From: Cinclus cinclus
Lineage: Eukaryota; Chordata; Aves; Passeriformes; Cinclidae
Reading direction: 5' to 3'
DNA: 64,000 nucleotides
Assembly: GCF_963662255.1 (NCBI RefSeq)
Contig: NC_085048.1
Location: 95,133,729 to 95,197,728 of the forward strand
Under the pieces are notes generated by a model that saw only the letters and a list, made by a program, of their open reading frames with translations, was not told the origin of the DNA and ran no database searches. The number at the start of each line of letters is the position of its first letter. The stretch's first letter is position 1. The position numbers and the translations under genes were made by a program. Below, one piece after another: positions 14,001 to 27,401 of this stretch.

Positions 14001-14096
14001 CTGTCAAAAACTGTCTAAGACTCTAAATAATAAATTTGAATGGTTTCTTAATCATCTGTGTTTTTTCTATCTCCATAGCTCTTAAACCATGTCAGC

Positions 14097-14246
14097 TGGA
14101 ACATCCCTGGAAGTGTCCAAGGTCAGGCTGGATAGGCCTTTGAACAACCTGATGAAGCAGAAGATATCCCTGCCCCTGTCAGGAAGATTGGGCTAGATAT
14201 CTTTGAAAGGCTCTTCCAACCTAAACCTTTCTATTATTCTATAACT
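14097..14246 (+). mobile_element. CR1 LINE 3' end fragment
   Basis: This is the classic 3' end of an avian CR1. It has 'ccctggaagtgtccaaggtcaggctgg', a 'gattgggctagat' relative of the usual 'ggtggaactagatg', then 'ctcttccaacctaaacc', and it ends in 'attattctata', a diverged form of the ATTCTATG terminal repeat. It is a short 5'-truncated copy, as is usual for CR1. Confidence 0.9.
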
Positions 14247-17200
14247 TTAATGTATTAGGTAAGGTAATGAATCTCTGGTTTGTAATTTATAACAAAAATC
14301 TAGCTAAACATGCAGTCTTAGACCTTGGTTACCATGTGCTTGACAGTTTCAAAGGTGGGTTATGGGAGCACGGTTTTGTTGGCATTTTTGCATTACCATT
14401 AATGTCATGTTGGGAACATGCAAGTTTAGTGATGTATTCTCACTTTAATTTCTTTGTAGTCTTTCTAACTCCTAATTTTAATCACTTTTTGTAGTTTCAG
14501 ACCATTACATTTTACCCTGTCTGTGGTGGATAGAGAATATTATATTTCCACACTCATTACCGCTTTACATTTATGTTTTCATGTGTGTCTCCAGAGTTTT
14601 CTTTTGATGGAATGAGCTCAGTTCTTTCTGCTTTATCTCCAGGGCCAATAGGTCTAGTATCTCCCGAATTATCTCAAATTTGTGCATGCAGCTTTCAAAA
14701 GTGTTAATGTCCCAAAATGTCACTTCTTCCCATCTTCAGTGTTACATTTTGGCTGGTGCATCTCAGTACAATGTTTTCTGTTTTCATTCTGGATTGATAT
14801 TATTCTGTTTGTTCTATTTGTGATGAAACATGCATCTATTTTTCTGAGTACTGTTGCATCATGTTGGGAAAATGCAGCTGGTTTTGCTAACCATGATTCA
14901 TCATCAAAATGAAAGGATTCTGCACGTGGGAATTGTGTAGGATCTTACCTCAGGTCTAGCACTAGGCAAAACTGCCATTAACAGTTTGGATAACATGGGA
15001 GAGAGGATTATTAAGTAACATCCAGCCATCAGCTGCAGAGGATCCCTTAATTGCCCATGGAAAGGTAGGATGTAAATTGAGAATCATCATGAGGGTTCAA
15101 GAAATCAGTGTGAAAAGTATACACAACTCAAAAAATTAAAATGAGAGCTACTTCATTTAGGTAGGAATACTTAAATACACAATAGTAAGAGTGGGAACAA
15201 TCAGGCAGCACTGTGAAACAGATTGCAGAGCTAGCATATATGACTTTAATTGCTCATTCTTTTTTCCCAAAACCTATTACTTTGTTATAGAAATAATTTT
15301 GTTTAGTTTCATACAATTTTACTTTGATTAATCATTGGTCCTTGCTACTTTTTTATCTCTCTCTTCTGGATACTTGTTTAATTAAAATCAAGTGAAAAAT
15401 AATGTAATAAACAATTAAACATGCCAAAACGTTGACCATTCCAAGGCTATCCCTTTTTTCTTAAGATGGTTTTTTTTATCTTTACCAGTCTTCTGGAACC
15501 TCATCTGTCTTTCAGGATTTGTCAAATATGTAGTGAGTCTGAGATTACAGCAATTTCTGAAATATAAAGCAGGCTGGAAATATGTGCCAGTCTCCTTAAA
15601 TAAGCTTGGTTTCCTGGAGGGACATTACATGCATATGTCAGGTGGCCTCACAATGTTCTGTAGTATGTAAGAAACATTTTTATTGCTGCCAAAGGTAGTA
15701 AAATATTGCTTTTTGTGGAGAAGCACATTTTCACAGTATATAGAGATACCATAAAACTTGGATATTGAAGCAGAATCTCATTTAGGATGTTGTATGGACA
15801 GAAGGGAGAATATCTGCTGTTAGCACTTGTGAATTTGAGAAATATTCCGATATGAAGTTGTGTGGCAATCCACTTTCACAACATGACACGATAGTAAATT
15901 CAGATGCTTCAGATTTGCAGGGTTTGAATTAATGTATGATGTCCAGAGACAGAAGACACTAAATAAGTTAACAAAAGTGACTGTGCATAAAATGAGTTTA
16001 TACAAATATGATCTGTGCAGCTTTGGACTGAAATACAGTCAGGGAATTGCTCTTGGTTTATCTAGAGACTCCGTCCAGTTTGGTTGCACACCTTGCCTAG
16101 GAATTCAAATAAGCTAAATGTATCTTTGCCTTGCAGCACTGTTAAATAAATGTTCCTACAACTGGAATTTCTAAACTCAAAGTTGTCTTTTTAAAGAAGA
16201 CCCTGGCTGTGTAGAGGGGAGCAATGGAAGATTTCATGCAATTTCTGTATGGTTTTGTAGTTAAGAGCATTTTTTTTATTGATTTAAAATAAAGTCCTAC
16301 AGCTGACAACAAAGAATATTGATAAATACAAGTGAAGAAAGTCTAATGTGTTTGGGTTCAATTCAGGCCTGGCAGCCCTGCAGGATGAAATAATCCACAT
16401 AGGATAATTCTGGAATGGGCAAAGGCATAGATGGTCCCCAGTGCAGTCTCTGGATTTTAGTGTGGAGGTACCATTTGTTGGAGCAGAAGGATAATTAAGT
16501 TTTTGTTCCTCTTCGTTTGCACCAGGATGATTAGCAGGGGAATCTCATGCTTCTGAGTTTTGCAAGGCAGACACTTTTCTGATAAGAATTGAGTTTGCTC
16601 ATTTCAGTCAGTCTGGTAAACAACCATCAGAGGACAGCTTCTGCCAGCCGCTGTGTCAGGCTCGCGGCAGTGAGACCATGCTTGCCCTGCTCAGCTCTCT
16701 TGGCTCCTCAGGTGAGTAGTTAGATAGCAGGCACATCAAACTCTTTACTCAGCTACTTCAGGTCATTTGCAGTAAATTGTCTTCCTTCCTTGAGATGCAC
16801 TGCTTCCTTCTCTTCAAGATGAAATGAGCTCAGTAACGCCATTTGTGGACACAGCTCATCCTATTTCATTTTCCTAGTGACTTATGCTACTTTTCTGATA
16901 TATTTTTTTTCCTTTCTGGAAAAATCTATTATCCTGTCAGTCTGCTCCAGCCACCTGCCCTATTTGTGGGCATTTTAACAGAAGGAAGTTAATAGAAACT
17001 CACATTGGGTGTGAATTTCCATTTCACTAATTCACACTGTTCTTGCTGGGGACACTTCAGTGTTAAAGGAAAAATAGCTTACAGTACTTTCAAAGCCAGA
17101 TTAATTTCTCCCAGCAAGACAAAGTGGCCTTAGTGGGAACTAGGGCAGCTAAGCTGCAGTACTTGGAAATTTAGACCCTCACAAATTAGCTTCTCCATCC

Positions 17201-18529
17201 AGGCCAGAACAAATATGTGAAGAAACTAAGAAGGTTGTCCAGTGTGTTGACTTTTTCTACAGGATGATCTCTGTGTGCATGTGGGTCATGCTGAGAGCAT
17301 CGGAGTGGAAAACCCTTTTGCAGTTCAAATTAGCAGAAGTGCTTTCTGATTTTCTGCTACCTGAAAGTTCAAAGTACCTCTCAGAACACAGCATGCATGT
17401 AAATTACAACAGTAACTGATGGATTGGAAACACCAGTACTGCTAAAATGTCGTATTTGCTCCCATTTCAAGCTTGAGTCCCCCAGCTTGGCTAGCTTTGC
17501 TTAACTCAATAGCTTTGCTTGTGTTAATTCCTTCAATGGACATGGAATTATTGTCACTAAAATGAATGCTTCAGAAGCCAAAATAACTCCTCACTGGAAT
17601 AATTGTTGAAAAATATTTTTCCTTAAGAGTACTATGTCCTCAAAGAAAACCTACCTGGAGTTAATTTGATTTTGAGAGTTGTTTTACTTGCAATCCAAAT
17701 CAAACTCTTACAAAATCTCTTTGGGAAGAAAAAAGAAAAAAAAATTCTGTTATGTGTTGTTTCACAAAAGTTTATAGGTCAACAGTTTATGTAGCCCAGT
17801 CAGCAAGAAACGCACTTATGGGCTCTACTTCTGTGAATCAGAGAGCTGGCTGATGCCAAGGTAATTACATTGATATAAGGCTGTTGTTGGTTCAAGGAGA
17901 TGAAAGCTGAGTTTCTGTATAGAAGAACTAAATGCCTTCGACAGAGAAGACCCTGTATGAGTGCGTGTGTGTGCAGTACTTGTGAGTCATGATAATTTCT
18001 AAAAGGCTGTTCAACTTTATGAATTTGATGTGAGTCATTGTTCTCTTCCCAGGTAATGAGTAGTTAAGATCACATTTAGCTCTTCCATTTCTCTAGTAAT
18101 CTCTGAGACCTGTGTTTCATTGATCTTCCAGTGAACAGCTTCTTCAGAGCTCTGAGTGACAAGTGAAAGCTTTTTGAAACAACACAGATCATTCCATTTG
18201 GAGAGCATAGATGACTAGAGCTGGAACCTGTCACTGCTCAGCCACTTTTGTCACATAAAAGTGACAATTGGTTTAACAAAAGAAAACTTGTACTAAGTGT
18301 TTAATGTGGGTACAAAACATATGGGATTGGGGAAAAGGCAGCTTTGAATGACACAGAATAAAACAAGGGCAGGTTTTTTACTTATGATTTCACAAACTCC
18401 TTCTCCTTACTATTCCTAGAATTAAACTGAGTATTTCAGAGGGCATACTGAATATATTAAAGATCTAGACCCAAACTTATCTTGTGGTTTAGGCAAGTTT
18501 ATCTAGGCATTTCAAGGTTCCAGAAATAA

Positions 18530-18795
18530 AAAGGGTCACATAGTGGGTCAGGTCAGAAAGGACCACAGTGAGTCATGTGGTCCAACCTCCCTGCTCAGGC
18601 AGGGTCAACCTAGAGCAGGTGGATTGTGTCCAGATGGCTTTGGAATATTTCCAGAGAAGGTGAATCCACAACCTGCTTGGGTGACCTGTTCCAGTACTCT
18701 GTCACTTGCACAGTAAGGAAGTTCTTCCTCATGTGCAGGGGGTCATTCCTGTGTTCCAGCTTCTGCCTCTTGTCCTATTGCTTGGTACCAGTAGA
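18530..18795 (-). mobile_element. CR1 LINE 3' end fragment, minus orientation
   Basis: The + strand reads as a reverse-complement CR1 3' UTR: 'ggtccaacctccctgctcagg', 'ggaatatttccagagaagg', 'cctgttccagtactctgtcac', 'aaggaagttcttcctcatg' and 'tgcctcttgtcct'. The terminal tail is at the left end near 18530. It resembles the subfamily of the copy at 38729-39145. Confidence 0.9.
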
Positions 18796-21544
18796 ACACA
18801 GAACAGAAATTGAATGCACTGGAACCTTCAACGAGGATTTCAATCGTTCTCTTCTTTGTAAGAGGTAGGTAAATTGCAGAGAATCACCTTGTCTTGCTTT
18901 TTCTTCTTCAGGCTGGCAATAAAAATATATTAGGATGTTAAAGCCAGGATTGCTAATATATTAAAGATTTATATATAGAATAAAAATGATCTTTCAGCAC
19001 AGCGTTCTCATGAGATTTCTTGCTAAACGTGTTCCCAACTCCTCCAATGCCACCTCCAACCTTTTCTTCTGGTATTTTTCCAATTTACAATATGAATTCT
19101 TCAGTACTTGTTGTCAAATGCTAGAATAGTTTTTATAAGGGATTTTAGCTGAAGTGACTAGAAACTCTAAGTGTTACAGACTGCTATAATCATTAGTTTT
19201 ACTCCTACAGTTAAAAATATCCCTATTTATGGGTTTTCTATTTTCTCTGGTTTAACATGAGGAATATGTTTTGAAGTTACAAAAGCTTAAGGGATCAGTT
19301 TGGAGAGGGCTTAAATTCAGTGCTTGATAGACTGTTGCATTGCTGATGTGCTAATAATACAAGTCATGTTATTTTGGCAACTGATTTATTTATTCCCTTT
19401 AAATAGAGGTCATTCAAACCTGATACTAATTTAATGAGTTAGAGGACAAGGAGACAGGGCTGTAGGGGTCCTGAGCTGATCACAACCAGATCATTCCTGC
19501 AGCACATGCTGCTGTACCTGCATGGCCTCTCCTTCCTTTTGTACCACAGATGAGCCCACCTCTCATAAAACTGCATCAAAACCAGCTTTTCTGAATAAAT
19601 AAAGCCATGATTTAATGTTTATGTATTCATTAGTCAACACTGTTAGTTATGCAGACCATATTTTAGCTATTCACTTATGCGTGCAAGTTAAAAATGACTA
19701 AGGCCATTAATTCACTGAGAACACATATGTCAGTTTGGTGAAATACTGATTTTTTTTCCTAAATTATAGCAAAGACACCAGGTCTAGGTTTTCTGCAACA
19801 GATTGTTGTTTTTGGGACAGCAGGGATGAGCATTCAGTATCAGCCGCAGTACAGAAAGACAAAGAGGAAGAACATTTGGTTTAATAGGAGATAATTTAAT
19901 CGTCCTCTGAGAAGGAGAACTTTTGAAGGGCATAGCATATTTGACTTTGTTCTGGCATCCCTGTTCAGAATGATGGAGCCATGGAGTGTGATCTGATACA
20001 GCCTGCAGTGGGTGGGAGCACCAGCAGGTCTTGGAAATTAGCAGAGTACTACAGGGTGGGACAAAAATTAAACATTGTCAAAATCAGAGGAATCTGGCCC
20101 AGAATGTTATTTCAGAGTTTGGACGAAGGCATATCTTATGCAAATTTTCTTATTAGAGGTCTGCAGGGTCTTCAGTGACTAATGAAAGATTTCTTATGAG
20201 AAAGCTTATTCAGAAAATTTGTTATTAATTTTTCATTTATTTGGTGGTATTTGGTTATTCAAAACTGATGAAGTTGTAATCCACTTTCTCCCCAGCACAG
20301 ACACAAATTGAATTTATTCTTGGCAGGATTAAGCAATGTTAGCAAGAATTACTTCTTTATGCTTTCCATGTATTGATTTGAAGCAAAACAGGCAATTAAG
20401 ACTGTTTCAGATGTTCCATGTTAAGATCTTACTCTCTCTTCCCTTCATGGGCTCCCATTTCTACACTGAGTTTCCCCTCAGACTTAAGGTCTCGACCAGT
20501 TCAGAAAAATCTTCTTGGGAAAAACACGCCGATGCTGCTTTGCCAATGCTGAAAACCTCATTGCTAATTTATGGAAGGTTTCTCCCTTCCATGTATTGGA
20601 AGGATTTCACATCTGGAGGGAGGTAACTTTTGTACTATGAAGATGACTTCTATTGTTGCCATGAATAATTATGGTTTTGTCTAATTCTAATCCTTCTGAA
20701 ACTTCCCCACATAGTTATTAGAGATGTGTTGTAATTAAGCAAATCCTTTCCCCAATCCATTTCACTTTAAAGCAGGACCTCCCCTGCCATTGCTTTTTCC
20801 ATTTGCTTTTTCTACTCTGTCCTGGAACCAAGGGCAGAGATCCTGTCTTTCTGTGGGGGGATTAATATCTCATCAGATATTTCATCACTGGTGAGGAAGC
20901 AGTCTTGATGAGCTCCCAGGAGATAAAACCTGGATTTGGAGGAGGTATGGAAGTGAGAGGCAGTAGATGGACCAGGATGAGACTATGAGCTAACAAGAAG
21001 ATAAGGGAAAAATGAACTAATGGGAAAGAACTGTGCAGTAGAGGGACAGAGGTGGCTGGAGCAAGAGAGGACAGAAGCCTATCTTGAGAATTAAGAGGTG
21101 GAATGATATCTATGCTCACAAAGTTGCTCCACTAACCCTGCAGGTAATGGAAAAAGTCACAGACTCCCTGATGACAAACACTTTTCTATTTGCTAGCAGA
21201 TCATCGGTGACATGAAGAATCAACACGTGTGTCCTGCCTCTGTGGTGCTGGTTATCAGAGCACAGCACAGAGCAGTACTGAGATCACTGAGTTCAGGAGA
21301 GTGATCTGAGCTATAAACCTGAAGCCTCAGTTTTGCCAGTGGCCATTATGGACATGAGTATGATTCTAATATGTATAATTCTAATATGGGCTGGCAAGGG
21401 AACAGTAGAAGTAAAGCACTACGGTGTCATTCTCTGAACAGTCTTGCTCTGCTCTTTTGGAACGCTTCTGTATTGCATATTAATCCATGCTTTTAAAAGT
21501 GGATTTCAATACTATGGAGACTTATAGCCTAACAGGAGCCTTAC

Positions 21545-21835
21545 AAACTTCACCAGTGACAAATGTAAAGTTGTGTACTAAGCAGGGAATAAGCCCTGGC
21601 AATGAAACAGGCTGGGACCTGACAATTCTGCTGAAGATGACCTGAGACAGGCAGTGGAACAGGTTGCCCAGAGAGGCTGGTCTGTCTCTGCCCATGGAGG
21701 CTTTCAAGACTTGTCCAGATGAAGCCTTGAGCAGTAAGTCTGACCTTGCATTTGTCACTGCTTTGTACAGGAGGTCGGACTAGACACAGCCTGAAGTCCC
21801 TTCTGACATAAACTTTCCTGTGATCTTATGATAAT
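21545..21835 (+). mobile_element. CR1 LINE fragment with internal deletion
   Basis: Positions 21545-21640 match the end of the CR1 second reading frame (the 'aaatgtaaagttgtgtact … acaggctgggacctgac' stretch). At about 21640 it jumps to the 3' UTR ('gacaggcagtggaacaggttgcccagagagg') and runs to 'cccttctgacat … tgtgatcttatgat'. Several hundred bases present in full CR1 between these parts are missing. It is non-coding. Confidence 0.8.
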
Positions 21836-23384
21836 ATACATAAAATTTATTCATCTAGGTCCTACAAAAAAAGGTGGGAACAGCTGGCAGTAAAATGAGA
21901 TTATTGTCAGTATGTTTGTGAACTATCTTATTCTTGGTATGTGAAAATGAGACTTCATTAACAAAATGTCACTTGCCTTTATTATTACAAAGGTAACCTT
22001 TTGAAAATGAACTGACCATGAAATAATAGAGTAATTTCATCTAGAATCTGCAGATAATCTGAAATAATAATGCACAAGGGTATGAAATGCTTCTATTAAT
22101 CTCTGTGGGGTATTAGCAGTAAAGCCCAATGATGGCAATTTTTATATGAGCATTGTTAATAATTTAGTGTTACTTAAGGTCCACAAAAGAGAGAGTCACA
22201 TGTATTATTAAAAAAATAATCTATGAATGAGAGTTCCCTACTATAATTAATATAATGGCTTTTACTCTAACAGGCACTCAGTATGCATGTTACACTCACA
22301 TGTTACACTTAAACAACAAGAATGTAGCAATAATATATAAACCTTAAAGCTATGAACTGCTTTGGCTGAGGGTGCATCGCCTTGTGGGTGGATTTATGGT
22401 GATTTTAGCCTCCCACTTCAGGGACTACAAGTCTTATAAAGACTTCTCCTTTAGGTTTATCCAGTTGTGGTAATTATTTGGGGGTTGAAAGACTCATTAG
22501 CAGTCCCTTCTCATCTCTGATGCCATTCTGCAAATTAGCCACTGGAAATTTAAGTACCTTCGAATTCTTTCATTATCTAGCACAAAAGGTCATTTCACAT
22601 AAAATCAAGTGCTCTGAGACCTGCTAATCTAAGGACATCCTGAACTCACGAATCTATTAAATCTATTTTCACAATCTCTTTTCACAACTGGATGTTGTTT
22701 GTTTTTGAGGGCTGTCTGGAGCTCACTAGATGTACTCTTGTTATTATTTACCTAGTGACTGAATTTTTATGGTCCCTTCATAGAGGTCCTCAGAAAGAAA
22801 AAAAAAACCTCCTGAAGTAAAAAAGCTCCTGATCCTGTTTGCGTTTTGAGATATGGTCATATTTGCAGAGTGTTAGCTTTGAAAATCAGCATCTCACTAT
22901 TACTTGTACAAATGCAGCCCCACCATCTATTTTTTTTGTGATGACTCTCTGTAAAATTTGTATCAGACTGTACTGATGATCATATTTTTCAACAAAGATG
23001 CAAAATGAGGAGAAATTTTTTCTGTTCACAAGCACTAAATCCAAAGAGGGGTAACTAGCATTCTAAAATTTAATGTGCTCAAGGAAATCAAGAGCCCTCA
23101 CAATCTTTTGTAAAACCCCTTTCTCCTCAGGGTTTACAAATGCATAGTCACAATCTGTTTGTGGACACTGTGGGACAAAGCCAGCTCATTGTGCTAGGAA
23201 CTGTTGTCAAGCTTGAAATGCCTTGTGAACCCATCATCAAATATATTTAAAAGAAAGAGCCTCTGGTTAAGTACGAGAGGAGAGAATATGAACCCTTTTT
23301 AATCAGTCTGAACAGAATTTACTTTCCATTTCTTCCTGACTTTACTTAATCTGCAATTCATCTCATAGTTTAGCTTTTGACTGG

Positions 23385-23400
23385 TTTTTTTTTTTTTTTT
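23385..23400. repeat. T16 homopolymer
   Basis: Simple run, intergenic. It does not sit at the end of a recognisable retrocopy. Confidence 0.9.
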
Positions 23401-26043
23401 CTGTTACATTCCTGGGTTGCAGGTGGGAGCCACATAGAGAGAGCAGCAATCCCTTCTGGAAATGGCTTGGAAATACCATGGAGGAAGCAGGAGCATTGGT
23501 AAGATTTTAAAGACAGAAGAGTGAAAGATGAGGTGCTAAATCTGAGACTGTGGCTGCTAAAATGAGCTGCTGAACATCAGAGAGCAGGAATTACTGCGTT
23601 TTCTGAGAGTGCTGCAGAACCTTCTGAGCCTTTTATTTCTAGTAATATAAATCCACGTGGGTCTCAAGAAGTGTTAAAATGACAGTTTTTGAAAGCAGCA
23701 ATTTTTCATAAAGGCAAAAATATATTTTATAATATATATAATATGTACCCTATGCTCTGTGTTTACCTGGTTTGCCCATTCCAGGACCCCTGAGCAGATA
23801 ACGCTGCACCCTCAGCTCCCTCACACTCCATCCTGGCTGCTGTACATTATTTCAAAGGAGCACAGCTGGGTGCTGGACTGTAATCTCAGATCAGGTCCAT
23901 CAGTTTATTTGAAGACCACAGAAGTGCATGAGGAGCTAATAGACAGACTGGTGTTCCTGTTGTGTTCACAGGGGCTTATACCAGGGAGAAAATAGTCAGG
24001 CACATCCATTATTTTGCCTTGTGCTTCCAGATTTGCAGTAGTCTCATTCATAAATGACAAAGAAACAGCTCCCTGCTGTGAGGTCCTCATACCACAGAGA
24101 GCTGTAATGAGTTTGTAACGAGATGGAGATAAGGAAGATTTTCAGTGATTACTCAGACAAATCTCTGAGTGCAAATCAGAGGGGTATGTCTTTCCATCAC
24201 CCTCCATGGCTTAAACATCTGAGGATACTTAAGGTATTCTCATGGTATTATGTAAGAAGAACTCAGTAAGACAAAAATATCCTAAATGCATCTTTATGGA
24301 TTTTTTTGTCATTGCTGTATGTCAGAAATTTCTGTAATTTGGCAGCCACTAGCAGTGATTAATGGCTAGCAATATGGCTGGGGGCAATGTATGTTTCAAA
24401 GTCAGTATCAGGAAAGCCTCTGTGATCTGGGACGTCTTTGGCTGTGGAACTGTCTCCTTGCAAAATCAGAAACAAGTATTTTGCCTGTGTGCTCCTTGAA
24501 GAGCTCCAGATAAATATCTGGAATATTAATGAAGGTGAGAGTGGAAAATAGGGGAGTGGAGTATGGTGCTAAACTGAGATTTAAGGGTTGTTTCTGTTCT
24601 GGTAGTTTATAATAGGTGTAGTATATTTGTATTTTTCATAGGTGTGCATATGTATTTGTGGAGGTGTATACATATAAGTGCCCCAGAAATAAATGTTTTA
24701 TTTTCATCTTCTTAGAAGCATCGGGTGTTTCCTGTGTTGAATCTTAGCATAGGTAATATATATCCAGATATTAAAGTTACCATGGCAAAATAAATAAATA
24801 TTTCCAAAGATGACTCCTGTACCTCACCTACTGCTCTTTTCAAAATGTGTGGTTATGAATAAACCATTTATTTCCACAAGTATACACTCTTCAGGATTTC
24901 AGATACAAAAAATTTAAAAGGTCAGAGAATTACAATAAATAGGTTTACTGCATTCCTGTATTACATGAATCTCATTTCTATTTGCCATGTTCTGTCCTTC
25001 TTAATTAAAACATCACACTACACATACAGTCTGGAGCAGCTCAATTATGAAAGGTTAGATCCATCTGTTTATTCCTGATTGGTTTATTAATTACTGGCCT
25101 TGACTCTTGATTAAAGTCAAGTCAATTCTTGTCTCAGGATAAAAGTGCGCATTATATTACAAATAATATACTGTACTTTTAAACAAAAATATATTGGAAA
25201 CATTTACGAAGAAAGCTTCCACTGGACTTGGCTTTGATGGAATTGTGTTCTCTTGTGCCAGGAATTCTGACTTTCACAGGTGACCACTGGCAAATTTCTG
25301 AACAGTGTTGTTACTGAATCCGTTTAATCCATAAAAGGAATGAAAAAATGCTGTGAGCTGAAATTCTCTTTCAGTTTTGTAAGGATGTTTCAAATACATA
25401 ACTTGCATCCATGGTTTTCAAGATATTTTTAAATGGGACTTCTAATGGTTGTCTGGTATTTTCTGATGAAAATGTTTTGCTTGCAAACCTGCTGTATTGT
25501 GCCAGCTGATGTGCTCCAAAGAAGAGGAAGAACTTTTTACAGTAAATCTAAACCAGATCTGCAGAAATGGCTAAATTGTATCTGGAGACACTGTGGATAA
25601 AGATGCCGTTAAAGATAAGAGGCGGGAGGTTGCTCTTCCTTCGTTATTTTACATATGTACTTCAGCAATTTGGATATTGTGTATACCTGAAAGCAGTAGC
25701 TGTTAAGAAAGGCTTTATTGATTTGCTCCAACAGTAAATGCCTTCTGATGGGAATAGGCAGATTGATGCTGCTTTGCTAAGCTACTCCGCTTTGCTTCGT
25801 GAGCTCTTGGGCTGGGCTTCTGTCCCCTCTCTATCAGAGGATGGACACTCCACCGCTGGTGCACCCACTGAGCCTGGGGGATGTTTCACCCGATTTAACT
25901 GACCCTGAATGGAAAAAAAAAAATAAAACAAAAACTTTTAAAAACCCCATCGAAGCGCTTGCAAGTTTAGGCACATAATTATCTTCTCAAGATTTGGCCT
26001 GAACTGATCCCAGCCTACGCTCCTTTCTCTCACGATGTCGTGA

Positions 26044-27288
<1,245 letters not shown>

Positions 27289-27342
27289 TCCCCGCGCCGG
27301 GAGCGATCGCAGGCTGAGCTCTGTCCCATCGCCGCGCTGCAG

Positions 27343-27401
27343 GCGGAGCTGGGCGCTGCCCGCGGCTCAGCTCCGGCCGTGCCCGGGCGGGAGCTCTCCA
27401 G
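27343..27401 (+). other. Exon-like CpG-rich segment in CNIH3 intron 1
   Basis: A GC-rich segment right after the minisatellite is bounded on the left by CGCGCTGCAG (acceptor-like) and on the right by CCAG followed by GTAAAA (donor-like). CpG density over 27290-27402 is high, a second island-like patch beside the main promoter. It could be an alternative first exon or a cassette of CNIH3, or simply residual CpG island. There is no coding or transcript evidence. Confidence 0.25.
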
